Assembly: GCF_010728725.1 (NCBI RefSeq)
Contig: NZ_AP022606.1
Location: 1,488,001 to 1,552,000 of the forward strand
Length of the DNA stretch: 64,000 bases
DNA from: Mycobacterium branderi
GTDB taxonomy: Bacteria > Actinomycetota > Actinomycetes > Mycobacteriales > Mycobacteriaceae
Reading direction: 5' to 3'
Position numbers and translations under genes: made by a program. Positions 7,611 through 14,857 of the stretch are shown here, piece by piece. Every line of letters begins with the position of its first letter. The stretch's first letter is position 1. The notes beneath the pieces are model-generated. The model had not been told where the DNA came from, did no database searches, and saw nothing but the letters and a program-made list of their open reading frames with translations.

Positions 7611-9959
7611 ATGAATCCGCTCCGAGGGGTGCGTGTTGTCGAGTGGGCGACCGAAATCGCCGGCCCGTACTGCACCAAGATGTTCGCCGACCTCGGAGCC
7701 GAGGTCATCAAAATAGAAGCCGCAGAAGGTGATCCGCTCCGCCACCGAACATTTGGCGATCGAGGCGGCACCGGCGCGTTGTTCAAATTCTTGAACGCCG
7801 GTAAGCGCTCGGTCGTCGGCACTGCGCTGTCCGAGGTGGAGGACCTGATCGTTTCAGCCGATGTGTTCGTCGATTCTCTTGGCCCCGGGGCACTCGACCG
7901 CGAGGCCCTCCTACGGCGTGCACCACACCTGGTGGTCGTGGCCCTGTCTGCGTACGGATTGACCGGACCGTACCGCGGCCGGCCCGCAACGGAGTTCACG
8001 ATCCAGGCCGAGAGCGGAACGCTGGCGTTGCGAGGTCGCCCGGACCAACCGCCCATTCAAGCGGGTGGTCGAGTCTTCGAATGGGTGATGGCCAGTTATG
8101 CCGCCGTGGGCGCGCTTGGCGCTTTGCGTCGGACTCAATTGGGCGGACCGGGCGAGATCATCGACTGCTCGTTGTTGGAGGCCTGCCACCTCAGCGCCAG
8201 CGGATTCGCTGACCTCTACCACGAGCTGGCCGGTCGCCCCCCGTTGAACGGGCCCGCCCGTCAGGTGGAAATCCCTTCCATCGAACCGACCGCGGACGGC
8301 TGGGTCGGCTTCAACACCAACACCCGCCAGCAATTCGAGTCGTTCCTGGCGATGATCGGCCGGCTGGACCTGCTCGAGGATGACCCTGCGTGGGCACTCG
8401 CCACGACGCGCTGGGAACGCCGGGAACAATGGAATCAGATTGTGCGGGAATGGACGACGGGACGTTCCACGGACGAGATCGTGGCGCTGGCCTCCGATCT
8501 GCGCATCCCCGTCTCGCCGGTCAACAATGGCCAGACGGTGCTGTACCACCCTCAGTTCGCGGCGCGCGGCGTCTGGGGCACCTCTGCCGACGGCAACTTC
8601 ACCCACCCGTTGGCGCCCTACCGGATCGATGGCCGACGACCCGCCCCAACCGACGTTGCGCCCTCGCTCGGCGAGATGACAAAAGTGCCCGCCCACAACA
8701 GGATTGCGAGGGTTGCCCACCGCTCGCCCGGACTTCCCTTGGAGGGCATACGAATTCTCGACGCGACCGCATGGTGGGCGGGCCCCTCCTCGACCCACAT
8801 TCTCGCCGCACTGGGCGCCGAGGTCATTCACCTCGAGTCGACGCAGCGCCCTGACGGTGCGCGGATGGTAGCCGCGGCGTTCGCCCATCAGCCGCAGTGG
8901 TGGGAGCGGTCGGGCATGTACCTGGCAACGAACACTAATAAGCGAGGGCTCACCCTCGACCTGTCCTCACCGGCGGGGCGGGAACTGCTGTTCAAACTCG
9001 TTGAACAGTCGGACATTCTGGTCGAGAACTTCTCGCCCCGCGTCTTCGATAATTTCGCGATCACGTGGGAGGCCGTCAGTGAGCGGAACCCTCGAATAGT
9101 GATGGTTCGTATGCCAGCCTTCGGGCTCGACGGGCCATGGCGCAACAACGTGGGTTTCGCGCAAACGATGGAGCAGATGACCGGAATGGCGTGGGTGACT
9201 GGCCATGAGTACGATCAGCCCCGCATCCCCCGCGGCCCGTGTGACCCACTGGCGGGCATGCACTCCGCGTTCGCCATGCTCACAGGCCTTCGGCAACGCG
9301 ACGAGACGGGCCGAGGATGCCTCATCGAAGTATCGATGGTCGAGTCCGCGCTCAACGCGGCTGCCGAGCAGGTCGTCGAATTCACCGCACACGGCAACCT
9401 GATATCGCGACTAGGAAATCGCAGCCGTGACGCCGCCCCCCAAGGGGTCTATCGATGCGCGGGCACCGAGCGGTGGCTGGCGATATCGGTCGCGACGGAC
9501 GAACAGTGGCGCCTACTGAAATCTGCTCTGGGCGAGCCGGATTGGGCCAACGACCCCTCGCTGGACACCCACGAAGGGCGAGTTCGGGCGCATGATGTGC
9601 TCGACAAGCACCTCGAAGAATGGGCCGGCCGCCACGACTCCTCGGCCGCAGCCGAGTTACTCGTTGGATACGGCGTACCGGCTGCGGATTTGGCAGACGC
9701 CAGGGTCGGATCGATGCACCCTCAGCTCGCCGCGCGCGGCTTCTTCGAAAGCCTCGACCATCTTGTCGCGGGACCGCATCACGTGCCTGCGATTCCCTTC
9801 AAATACCGCAGCGTCGACAAGTGGTACCGGACAGCGGCACCGACGCTGGGGCAGCACAATGCCGACATCCTCGGCGATCTGCTCGGCCTCGACGAGCCCT
9901 CCCTTGCGACCCTCGCAGAAACAGGTGTCATCGGGAACAAACCGGGCGGATTGGACTAG
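7611..9959 (+). CDS. Tandem double-domain CaiB/BaiF CoA-transferase
   Basis: A 782-residue protein made of two full class III CoA-transferase units. Unit 1 opens with LRGVRVVEWATEIAGPYC and LGAEVIKIE; unit 2 starts near residue 375 with LEGIRILDATAWWAGP and LGAEVIHLES. Aligned by eye, the catalytic Asp of the family is Glu157 in the first unit (GGRVFEWVMASY) and Asp545 in the second (GPCDPLAGMHSAF). Only the second unit therefore looks canonical, and the first may be structural or altered. Single-chain fusions replace the interlocked dimer of ordinary members. It is first in the rightward operon and followed 4 bases later by the ferredoxin, so it probably forms the acyl-CoA of the pathway acid. 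Confidence 0.9.
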   Translation: MNPLRGVRVVEWATEIAGPYCTKMFADLGAEVIKIEAAEGDPLRHRTFGDRGGTGALFKFLNAGKRSVVGTALSEVEDLIVSADVFVDSLGPGALDREALLRRAPHLVVVALSAYGLTGPYRGRPATEFTIQAESGTLALRGRPDQPPIQAGGRVFEWVMASYAAVGALGALRRTQLGGPGEIIDCSLLEACHLSASGFADLYHELAGRPPLNGPARQVEIPSIEPTADGWVGFNTNTRQQFESFLAMIGRLDLLEDDPAWALATTRWERREQWNQIVREWTTGRSTDEIVALASDLRIPVSPVNNGQTVLYHPQFAARGVWGTSADGNFTHPLAPYRIDGRRPAPTDVAPSLGEMTKVPAHNRIARVAHRSPGLPLEGIRILDATAWWAGPSSTHILAALGAEVIHLESTQRPDGARMVAAAFAHQPQWWERSGMYLATNTNKRGLTLDLSSPAGRELLFKLVEQSDILVENFSPRVFDNFAITWEAVSERNPRIVMVRMPAFGLDGPWRNNVGFAQTMEQMTGMAWVTGHEYDQPRIPRGPCDPLAGMHSAFAMLTGLRQRDETGRGCLIEVSMVESALNAAAEQVVEFTAHGNLISRLGNRSRDAAPQGVYRCAGTERWLAISVATDEQWRLLKSALGEPDWANDPSLDTHEGRVRAHDVLDKHLEEWAGRHDSSAAAELLVGYGVPAADLADARVGSMHPQLAARGFFESLDHLVAGPHHVPAIPFKYRSVDKWYRTAAPTLGQHNADILGDLLGLDEPSLATLAETGVIGNKPGGLD

Positions 9960-9963
9960 GGCC

Positions 9964-10164
9964 ATGAAACTTCATGTCGACCGGGATATGTGTCAGGGAC
10001 ACAGCCGTTGCTACGCCACGTATCCCGATCTGTTCGACATCGACGACGAAGGGACCGCCTTCGTCGTCGTGGAAAACGTTCCCCCCGAATGGGAAGACCG
10101 GGCGCACAACGCTATTGCCAACTGCCCCGAGCGTGCTATTCACATCGTCAAGGAGTCGCCATGA
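9964..10164 (+). CDS. 3Fe-4S ferredoxin (P450 redox partner type)
   Basis: A 66-residue ferredoxin. Cluster ligands are Cys10, Cys16 and Cys54 in CQGHSRC and NCPERAI. His13 stands where a 4Fe-4S protein has its second Cys, giving the CxxHxxC...CP pattern of mycobacterial P450 ferredoxins. It would carry single electrons to the P450 at 5235; no ferredoxin reductase is in the window. It starts 4 bases after the CaiB stop, and its TGA overlaps the next ATG (ATGA), so translation is probably coupled. The order ferredoxin, alcohol dehydrogenase, SnoaL protein resembles the M. tuberculosis cyp51 neighbourhood (Rv0763c, Rv0761c, Rv0760c) as recalled. Confidence 0.93.
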   Translation: MKLHVDRDMCQGHSRCYATYPDLFDIDDEGTAFVVVENVPPEWEDRAHNAIANCPERAIHIVKESP

Positions 10165-11276
10165 AGACCAAGGGAGCAGTGCTGTGGGGGCTGAACGAGA
10201 AGTGGTCGGTCGAGGAGATCGAGCTCGATCCGCCGCAGGACGGCGAGCTACTCGTCGAGTTCGAAGCGACCGGTCTATGCCATTCCGACCACCACATTCG
10301 CACCGGTGACATGTTCGGGGTGAGTTTTCCGTTGATCGGCGGACACGAAGGGGCGGGCGTCGTTCGGGAAGTCGGCCCGGGGGTCCGCGATATGGCGGTG
10401 GGAGATCACGTGGTCACCTCTTTCCTGCCGGCGTGCGGTCGCTGCCGCTGGTGCGCCACGGGCCGTCAGAACCTCTGTGATTTCGGCGCGACGATCCTGG
10501 CGGGGGTCCAGGCCGACGGCACGTTCCGGCGCCGAGCCAGAGGGCGGGGCATCGGGGCCCTTTCCGGCGTCGGCAGTTTCGCGCAGTGGGGTGTGTTGTC
10601 GGAAGCCTCGGTGGTCAAGATCGACGACGATGTGCCGCTTTCGCGCGCATGCCTTCTCGGCTGCGGCGTCACCACCGGCTGGGGTTCGGCTGTCAACACC
10701 GCAGAGGTCAGTCCCGGAGACGTCGTCGTTGTGGTGGGCTGCGGAGGCATCGGCAGCGGTGCCATTCAGGGTGCGCGGCTGGCCGGTGCGGAGGAGATCG
10801 TCGTCGTCGATATCGAACCGAGCAAGCGCGACAAGGCTTTTGAGTTCGGAGCCACGCACTTTTCTACCTCGATGGAGGAAGCAACCCAGCTCGTCGGCGA
10901 GATCACGCGCGGAGTCATGGCCGACTCGGCCATCCTCACGCCAGGCGTGCTCGAAGGCGCGATGATCAACGACGCGCTCAATGCGGTGCGCAAGGGCGGT
11001 GCCGTGGTGGCGACCGCCCTGGCATCGATGTCCGACGTGACGCCCACGCTGCCGCTGACGTTGTTCACGCTGTTCCAGAAGCGCCTCCTCGGCAGCCTGT
11101 ATGGCGAGGCCAACCCGCGGGCCGACATCCCGCGGCTGATCAGCTTGTATCGCAGCGGCAAGCTGTTGCTCGACGAGACCGTCACCACCGAGTACAAGCT
11201 CGACGACATCAATGAGGCCTACGACGACATGCTGGCCGGCCGCAACATCCGCGGGGTGATCATCCACGACCACTGA
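10161..11276 (+). CDS. NDMA-dependent (mycofactocin-associated) zinc alcohol dehydrogenase
   Basis: A 371-residue medium-chain zinc dehydrogenase. Catalytic zinc ligands lie in GLCHSDHH and GGHEGAG. The structural zinc site is the four-cysteine loop CGRCRWCATGRQNLC, and the nucleotide fold has GCGGIGSGAIQGA. The sequence matches the NDMA-dependent subfamily, whose bound NAD is recycled through mycofactocin rather than exchanged. AGGAG precedes the ATG, which overlaps the ferredoxin stop. It would oxidise the alcohol made by the P450 to an aldehyde for the ALDH at 2415. The subfamily assignment is by recognition, and no mycofactocin biosynthesis genes are in the window. Confidence 0.9.
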   Translation: MKTKGAVLWGLNEKWSVEEIELDPPQDGELLVEFEATGLCHSDHHIRTGDMFGVSFPLIGGHEGAGVVREVGPGVRDMAVGDHVVTSFLPACGRCRWCATGRQNLCDFGATILAGVQADGTFRRRARGRGIGALSGVGSFAQWGVLSEASVVKIDDDVPLSRACLLGCGVTTGWGSAVNTAEVSPGDVVVVVGCGGIGSGAIQGARLAGAEEIVVVDIEPSKRDKAFEFGATHFSTSMEEATQLVGEITRGVMADSAILTPGVLEGAMINDALNAVRKGGAVVATALASMSDVTPTLPLTLFTLFQKRLLGSLYGEANPRADIPRLISLYRSGKLLLDETVTTEYKLDDINEAYDDMLAGRNIRGVIIHDH

Positions 11277-11330
11277 CTCTGTGGGAAACGACCCAAGTTC
11301 ATTCACTCAGTCGCCGAAAGGAATTCACTT

Positions 11331-11744
11331 ATGTCCTCGCCAGCCGATGTCGTCCGCCAGTTCTGCGCGTTGATGGAGCAGCGGGACGCCGAAGCGTTGC
11401 GTCCCCTGCTCGCTGAAGGTGCTGTTTATCAGAACGTGGGAATGCCCGCCTTCATCGGACCCGATGCCATCGTGGAGAACATGGCCGCCCAATTCGCGAT
11501 GTTTCCCGACGCCTACGCCTTTGAAATCGTCAACCTCGCCAGTGAGGGTTCCGTGGTGCTCACCGAACGCCTGGACTACATCCAGGCGCCGGACGGAAGC
11601 AAGCCGGCCATCCCCGTCATGGGGACCTTTGTGGTCGACGGCGACGGGAGAATCACTCGCTGGACCGACTACTTCGATCTGAATTTGACGATGAAACTCC
11701 TTCAAGGCGAGGACATCAGCGCCCTGGTGCCCGCGACCGCATGA
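11331..11744 (+). CDS. SnoaL-like (NTF2-fold) protein
   Basis: A 137-residue single-domain protein with the cone-shaped NTF2 fold of SnoaL/limonene-epoxide-hydrolase relatives. It has a helical start with VVRQFCALMEQRDAEALRPLL, a strand region with GAVYQNVGMPAFIGP, and the C-terminal DGRITRWTDYFD common in the family. GAAAGGA lies upstream of the ATG. Members are cyclases, isomerases or hydrolases of polyketide, terpenoid or steroid intermediates; the reaction here is unknown. It follows the alcohol dehydrogenase by 54 bases and is probably in the same operon. Confidence 0.85.
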   Translation: MSSPADVVRQFCALMEQRDAEALRPLLAEGAVYQNVGMPAFIGPDAIVENMAAQFAMFPDAYAFEIVNLASEGSVVLTERLDYIQAPDGSKPAIPVMGTFVVDGDGRITRWTDYFDLNLTMKLLQGEDISALVPATA

Positions 11745-11813
11745 GCCGTGGCATAGCAGCGTCCCGCTGTCGTCTCGAAGCACCGCCAGTCGCGTGGTGA
11801 GGAAGGGACTTTC

Positions 11814-12215
11814 ATGCGAATGCCTCGTGCTGTCGCCAATTTCAACCGCCGTGTCACAAACCCAACCGCTCGGTCTCTCACACCGTGGCTCCCCTGCCTA
11901 GGGACGCTCGAGCACGTCGGCCGCAAGTCCGGCAAGCGCTATCGAACGCCCCTCTTGGTATTCAAGTCCCGGGACGGCTACGTCATTCTCGTCGGGTACG
12001 GGCCTGAGACCGACTGGCTCAAAAACGTATTGGCCGGCGGCCCAACAGTATTGCGCAAGCGGGGCAGAGCCATCGCGTTGGCCCACCCGCGGATCGTGAG
12101 TAAGGCTGAGGCCGCACCCCTTGTCGCACCGGCGCCCCGGCTGTTCTACCGCCTGTTCCCCTACAACGAAGCAGCATTGGTGCTGACGGAGACGAGCACT
12201 GGCCGATCGGGTTAG
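11814..12215 (+). CDS. Deazaflavin (F420)-dependent nitroreductase family protein
   Basis: A 133-residue protein of the Ddn-like split-barrel family. The family signature is visible as TLEHVGRKSGKRYRTPLL (about residues 31-48), followed by GYVILVGYGPETDWLKNVLAGG, the core that binds F420. GGAAGGGA precedes the ATG. F420 is typical of mycobacteria, and these proteins reduce activated double bonds, quinones or nitro groups with F420H2. It is the last gene of the rightward catabolic arm and could reduce an unsaturated intermediate. Identity of the cofactor is inferred from the family. Confidence 0.85.
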   Translation: MRMPRAVANFNRRVTNPTARSLTPWLPCLGTLEHVGRKSGKRYRTPLLVFKSRDGYVILVGYGPETDWLKNVLAGGPTVLRKRGRAIALAHPRIVSKAEAAPLVAPAPRLFYRLFPYNEAALVLTETSTGRSG

Positions 12216-12260
12216 ACAGCAGACAAGACAGCTACTGCTTGTTGTGGGCGGCCTCAGCTG

Positions 12261-12352
12261 TCGAGATGCAGCGAAGATTGACAAGAATCGCCGGTCTACT
12301 TTGGCAAGAGTTGGATGTCTCGGAGAAGGCTGTTAATTTTCGCTGCATCCTC
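12261..12352 (+). repeat. 25-bp repeat copy B with inverted partner (MITE-like unit)
   Basis: Copy B (12261-12285) is identical to copy A at 1046-1070. Its imperfect inverted partner lies at 12331-12352; read on the minus strand this is GAGGATGCAGCGAAAATTAA followed by CA. The two ends enclose a 92-bp unit that could fold as a long hairpin or be a miniature non-autonomous element. It lies 45 bases after the last gene of the rightward catabolic operon. The rest of the 258-bp gap (12216-12473) holds no convincing gene. Confidence 0.65.
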
Positions 12353-12473
12353 AGGTTGGGTCAGATCCCAGACGCCCCAATCGTCTCTGCGCCCCGAATC
12401 CGCGCCTGCGGACCCACCCCGACGGCTGCTCAATATTCACGTCCATCCGCTTCCGCTCACGCGCGGTGCTCAG

Positions 12474-13208
12474 TCAGACGGCCGTGGTGCCGCCGTCGAC
12501 CATCAACTCCATACCATTGACATAGCTCGAGTCATCCGAGGCGAGAAACAGTGCGACCGATGCAATCTCCCCAGGGCTGCCCATCTTTCCCCGCGGGATC
12601 ATTGCCTCAAACTGCGCCTTGGTCTCCTCGTCGAACAACTGCTCCTGTATCGGCGTGGCGACCTGGCCCGGGGTCAGCACATTGACCCGAATCCTCCTGT
12701 CCTTCAACTCGTTCAACCACACGCGAGCATAGGCATGCAGTACAGCCTTGCTCGCCGCGTACACACTCCAGTGAGGAAAACCCTTGACCGAAGCGATCGA
12801 CCCGGTCATGAAGATCGAGCCACCGTCGTTGAAAAGCGGCAATGCCTTCTGCACCGTGAACAGCGTGCCACGCGCGTTCAGCCCGAACGTCGCATCAAAG
12901 TGCTGCTCCGTGATCTCACCGAGCTTGCCCTCCTCGCCCATCCCCGCACTGGCCCACAACACGTCGACGGCGCCCTTTTCCCGCCTGACCACATCGAACA
13001 ACCGGTCCAGATCGTCCAGGTTGGCCGAATCCGCTTGCACACCGGTCACATTCCGGCCGATCAGCTCGACGGCTTCATCCAGCGCTTCCTGCCGCCGACC
13101 CGAGATGAAGACGTGAGCTCCTTCTTCAACGAACAACTTGGCACCGGCCAGCGCCATCCCGCTTGATCCACCAGTGATCACCGCCACCTTGCCGTCAAGC
13201 TTTCCCAT
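12474..13208 (-). CDS. Short-chain dehydrogenase/reductase with altered glycine motif
   Basis: A 244-residue classical-type SDR. The catalytic Tyr and Lys are in YAASKAV and the Ser is in MTGSIASVKG. The cofactor loop reads TGGSSGMALA, where the usual third glycine of TGxxxGxG is Ala, and the NNAG motif is replaced by WASAGMG. The start is the second of two tandem ATGs (13208), 6-7 bases after GGGG. A longer frame to 13343 runs into a decayed upstream gene and is rejected. The start overlaps the end of the LLM remnant, so the pair was probably once an operon. Substrate unknown. Confidence 0.85.
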   Translation of the reverse strand: MGKLDGKVAVITGGSSGMALAGAKLFVEEGAHVFISGRRQEALDEAVELIGRNVTGVQADSANLDDLDRLFDVVRREKGAVDVLWASAGMGEEGKLGEITEQHFDATFGLNARGTLFTVQKALPLFNDGGSIFMTGSIASVKGFPHWSVYAASKAVLHAYARVWLNELKDRRIRVNVLTPGQVATPIQEQLFDEETKAQFEAMIPRGKMGSPGEIASVALFLASDDSSYVNGMELMVDGGTTAV

Positions 13209-13607
13209 CATCACCCCATCGATCGATAACCTGGCTGGCGAAGTCGAGCATCTGGTCAAGAGTTGAGAACATTGCGAAGGCATCCACGATTCCCTCGTCA
13301 GCCTCCGACCGGGCGAGGCGCTCGAGCCTGGCGGCTGAGTCAACGGACGTGCCCGGTTCGCGGTTGATCCGCATTGCCGTCTTCAGCGCATCAGGATCGC
13401 GGCCGGCGTCCTTCGCGCACGGCGCGCAATCGACCACAGGTGGTCGGTGACCTCGTCCTGCAGCCCCTCGACCCCGAGCCAGCCGACGCCGCTGCGGCCG
13501 ACCCGGCGCATCGCGGCCTCGCTGGCACCGCCGATCCAGATGGGCGGGCCGCCGGGCTGGACCGGGCGCAGGTCGGCATGGACCGGCGGCAACGAGAAGA
13601 ACTCGCC
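13195..13607 (-). pseudogene. Truncated, frameshifted LLM flavin oxidoreductase remnant
   Basis: The C-terminal half of a luciferase-like (LLM, probably F420-type) oxidoreductase. From 13607 leftward one frame reads GEFFSLPPVHADLRPVQ, then GGPPIWIGG, both typical of the family. The match then passes into another frame near 13410, which carries DALKTAMRINREPG and ends DFASQVIDRWGDDGKA. The N-terminal half is absent: similarity stops where a MarR remnant on the other strand begins. The frameshift and truncation make it a pseudogene. Its 3' end overlaps the start of the SDR. Confidence 0.7.
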
Positions 13608-13611
13608 GGCT

Positions 13612-13782
13612 GGCCGCGCCGCCATCGAGAAGGCAGCGCCCAGGCACGTGGAGGACGTCCGCCGGAACTTCATCGACCTGCTCACCCCGGCTGAACTCGA
13701 CATGCTCGCCGCCCTCAACGAACGAATCCTGCACCACCTGGCAGAGACGACGACTTCCCGGGCCGATGACGAGCCCTCGTAG
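13612..13782 (+). pseudogene. C-terminal remnant of a MarR family regulator
   Basis: On the plus strand, the residues GRAAIEKAAPRHVEDVRRNF and then IDLLTPAELDMLAALNERI match the C-terminal dimerisation helices of MarR proteins. The DNA-binding wing and everything upstream are missing: the frame passes directly into antisense of the LLM remnant. It cannot encode a functional regulator. The abutting broken ends of two opposed genes mark a deletion or recombination joint near 13608. Confidence 0.6.
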
Positions 13783-14263
13783 ACTTCATAGGTGCACGAG
13801 CAGGTGACAACGTTTCAAACAACTGGTACCTGTTTGTCAATCTTCATTGCATCTCGACTGTAGGTTCTCATTTTCAGTGTCCTATCGCGATCGCCCGAAC
13901 TGCGGTAATGCGAGTTGTTTCACGAGATGTCATTGGTGACTTGTCTCAAATCCGCGTTATTTGTTCAGAGCAGCCGGGCTGGCGGCAGGGTCGTCACGCC
14001 GCCACTCGGCGGCCAGCGAGCGGGGCCGTAGGCGCCCATGGTCGGCGACTCATGGTTTGTCGCTCCGCCGTCACCCGGAACAGCCGGCCTGGTTCTCGGC
14101 AAGCCGCGACCGGCGGGGTCGAGCCACTTGCTGCTACATCCCCGCGGTGATACGAGCGATCACATTGGAGAGGTGGCGTCGAGCGGGATGATCGACGACC
14201 TCGCCTGTTATGTCGCCCGTGATCAGAGGTGCGCCCGACGGCGACGCAGGGGCGCAGCGCGAC
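13783..14263. other. 481-bp gap with no recognisable gene
   Basis: After the MarR remnant there is a dyad, CAGGTGACAA...GGTACCTG (13801-13832), then repeat copy C, then about 400 bases. Plus-strand frames here are short, without a ribosome-binding site or any family resemblance. The region between 13900 and 13960 is AT-richer than its surroundings. It may be decayed coding DNA, but I cannot identify a parent gene. Confidence 0.5.
13834..13858 (-). repeat. 25-bp repeat family, copy C (inverted, diverged)
   Basis: Read on the minus strand this is GTCGAGATGCAATGAAGATT followed by GACAA. It differs from copies A and B only at AT versus GC in the middle of the shared segment. Orientation is opposite to copy B, so B and C form inverted ends of a 1.6-kb segment carrying the SDR and the two pseudogenes. 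Confidence 0.65.
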
Positions 14264-14857
14264 TCAAGAGGCGACTCGTAGCCATATTTCGCTGCAGGTC
14301 TGTCGCGCTTGAGTCAGGCGGGCGGGCGACACTCGGGAGGCTTGATAGAAGTTGCGTTCGATCATCCAGCACAGAGCTTCAGCGATGGCCGCCGATTGGT
14401 CGGGCCCCTTACCGGCCGGCACTCCCATGTGCTCGAGTATTGCGGTGATCGCAGCGACGAAGATGTCGGCTGTCTCTTTCCAGAGCGCATCGAGTTGCGG
14501 AACTGTTGCCGCAAGGTCGATCGCCGTGCGCATGACGACGCCGTGCTCGCGCCACAGATCCTCGGTCCGTCTCATGGCGGTATCGATCGCCTTTGCCCCG
14601 CTGGCGGCGTCTTCGCTTGCCGCGCGCGATTTCTCGTGCAGCACCGTGACGGTGCGGGCGAACAGCGCGGTGATGACTTCCTGCTTGGATCCGAAATAGA
14701 AGTAGAGCGCTCCGCGGGTGATGCCAGCGCGTGCGGCGATGTCGGCGATCGTCATCGCGTCGTAGCCGATGGCGCCCAGTAACTCCTCGGCCGCGTCCAG
14801 GATCGCGGCCTCGCGGAGGTCACCTTTGCGGGGTTCGCCCGCTCGTCGCCGGGTCAA
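14264..14857 (-). CDS. TetR family regulator, EthR-like C-terminus
   Basis: A 197-residue regulator with the helix-turn-helix MTIADIAARAGITRGALYFY and FGSKQEV. The C-terminal half contains ALCWMIERNFYQAS, reminiscent of the WMxERxFY segment in the EthR group, which binds hydrophobic ligands. The start is a TTG whose bases overlap the TGA of the upstream SDR (TTGA), indicating translational coupling. The neighbour SDR at 14854 is therefore its most likely functional partner. Ligand unknown. Confidence 0.85.
   Translation of the reverse strand: MTRRRAGEPRKGDLREAAILDAAEELLGAIGYDAMTIADIAARAGITRGALYFYFGSKQEVITALFARTVTVLHEKSRAASEDAASGAKAIDTAMRRTEDLWREHGVVMRTAIDLAATVPQLDALWKETADIFVAAITAILEHMGVPAGKGPDQSAAIAEALCWMIERNFYQASRVSPARLTQARQTCSEIWLRVAS

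Noticed and set aside
12239..12520. Plus-strand frame over the 25-bp repeat (MQRRLTRIAG...)
   Set aside because: Copy A gives a different continuation after the shared bases and copy C breaks the frame, so the conserved bases are not conserved as protein.
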